Positions 5,991 through 6,247 of a stretch of DNA of 6,247 nucleotides are shown here, piece by piece. The stretch is from Gammaproteobacteria bacterium UBA4475. GTDB lineage: Bacteria; Pseudomonadota; Gammaproteobacteria; Pseudomonadales; Azotimanducaceae. A model generated the notes under the pieces. It searched no databases, was not told the DNA's origin, and saw nothing but the letters and a program-made list of their open reading frames with translations. The position numbers and the translations under genes are program-made. The stretch is taken from the NCBI GenBank assembly GCA_002389265.1, contig DGOD01000109.1, positions 1 to 6,247 of the forward strand, written 5' to 3'. Position 1 is the stretch's first letter. The number at the start of each line of letters is the position of its first letter.

Positions 5991-6247
5991 ATGTACGAGC
6001 CTAATTGGCTGTCAATATTGCCGCCGGTATTGGCTATTATTTTAGCTATTTCGACGCGCCAGGTCATTTTATCCTTGGGTGTGGGTATATGGATGGGTTT
6101 TTGCTTGTTAGAAGGCGTGCAGCCGCTCAGCGGAGTCGCATATGCGCTTGATGGTATCGTCGCGGTGTTCAGCGATGCCGGTGATTCAAAAGTGATCATG
6201 TTTACGTTAATGATTGGCGGCCTCATTGCGACTATCGAAAAAGTCGG
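5991..6247 (+). CDS. NhaC-family Na+/H+ antiporter, 3'-truncated by the window edge
   Basis: N-terminal 85 codons (plus two bases) of an inner-membrane protein; the frame has no stop before the window ends. The start is fixed by AGGA six bases upstream. The sequence opens with W6-L-S-I-L-P-P12 and a hydrophobic helix to about residue 22, then T22-R-Q-V25 and a second helix I26-L-S-L-G-V-G-I-W-M-G36, a pattern typical of the NhaC antiporter family. After a loop rich in small residues comes D65-S-K-V-I-M-F-T-L-M-I-G-G-L, leading into a third helix and I-E-K, again as in that family. Such proteins exchange cytoplasmic Na+ (or, in some relatives, organic acids) for H+ and aid pH and salt homeostasis. 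It is divergent from the transporter-sirtuin pair. The ion-binding core lies beyond the window, so ion preference cannot be judged. Confidence 0.8.
   Translation, partial: MYEPNWLSILPPVLAIILAISTRQVILSLGVGIWMGFCLLEGVQPLSGVAYALDGIVAVFSDAGDSKVIMFTLMIGGLIATIEKV

Noticed and set aside
5945..6226. Minus-strand open frame of 93 codons at the right end
   Set aside because: The plus strand here encodes an NhaC-type membrane protein with a good ribosome site; the antisense frame has no family features.

Overview
The window is ordinary-looking bacterial chromosome of intermediate GC, most likely from a marine or soil gammaproteobacterium. The clues are a Blc-type outer-membrane lipocalin lipoprotein (so a Gram-negative), a DUF2164 protein, a cytoplasmic beta-lactamase-fold esterase and a Baeyer-Villiger monooxygenase. 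The taxonomic placement is inferred from gene types and not from a marker gene. No RNA gene, CRISPR array, insertion sequence or phage gene was found.

Plus strand, 1-3728: four co-directional genes. The first is the C-terminal part (504 codons) of a type I Baeyer-Villiger monooxygenase that enters from beyond the left edge. It is followed after 25 bases by a lipocalin lipoprotein, after 38 bases by a DUF2164 protein, and after a 98-base gap by a family VIII-type serine esterase. A monooxygenase that turns ketones into esters or lactones, lying close to an esterase that could open them, suggests a small ketone or lipid catabolism cluster. The pairing is an inference.

Minus strand, 5792-3745: a two-gene unit made of an EntS-like major facilitator transporter and a class II (SIRT4-like) sirtuin. 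The two overlap by an ATGA stop/start, so they are probably translationally coupled. This unit converges on the esterase with only 16 bases between the two stop codons.

Right end, 5793-6247: a divergent intergenic region of about 200 bases carries inverted repeats that could be operators. It is followed by the first 85 codons of an NhaC-family Na+/H+ antiporter, which runs off the right edge on the plus strand.

I did not find a convincing new biological system. The points most worth a second look are the monooxygenase/lipocalin/esterase grouping, the coupled transporter-sirtuin pair, and the inverted repeats in the divergent promoter region.
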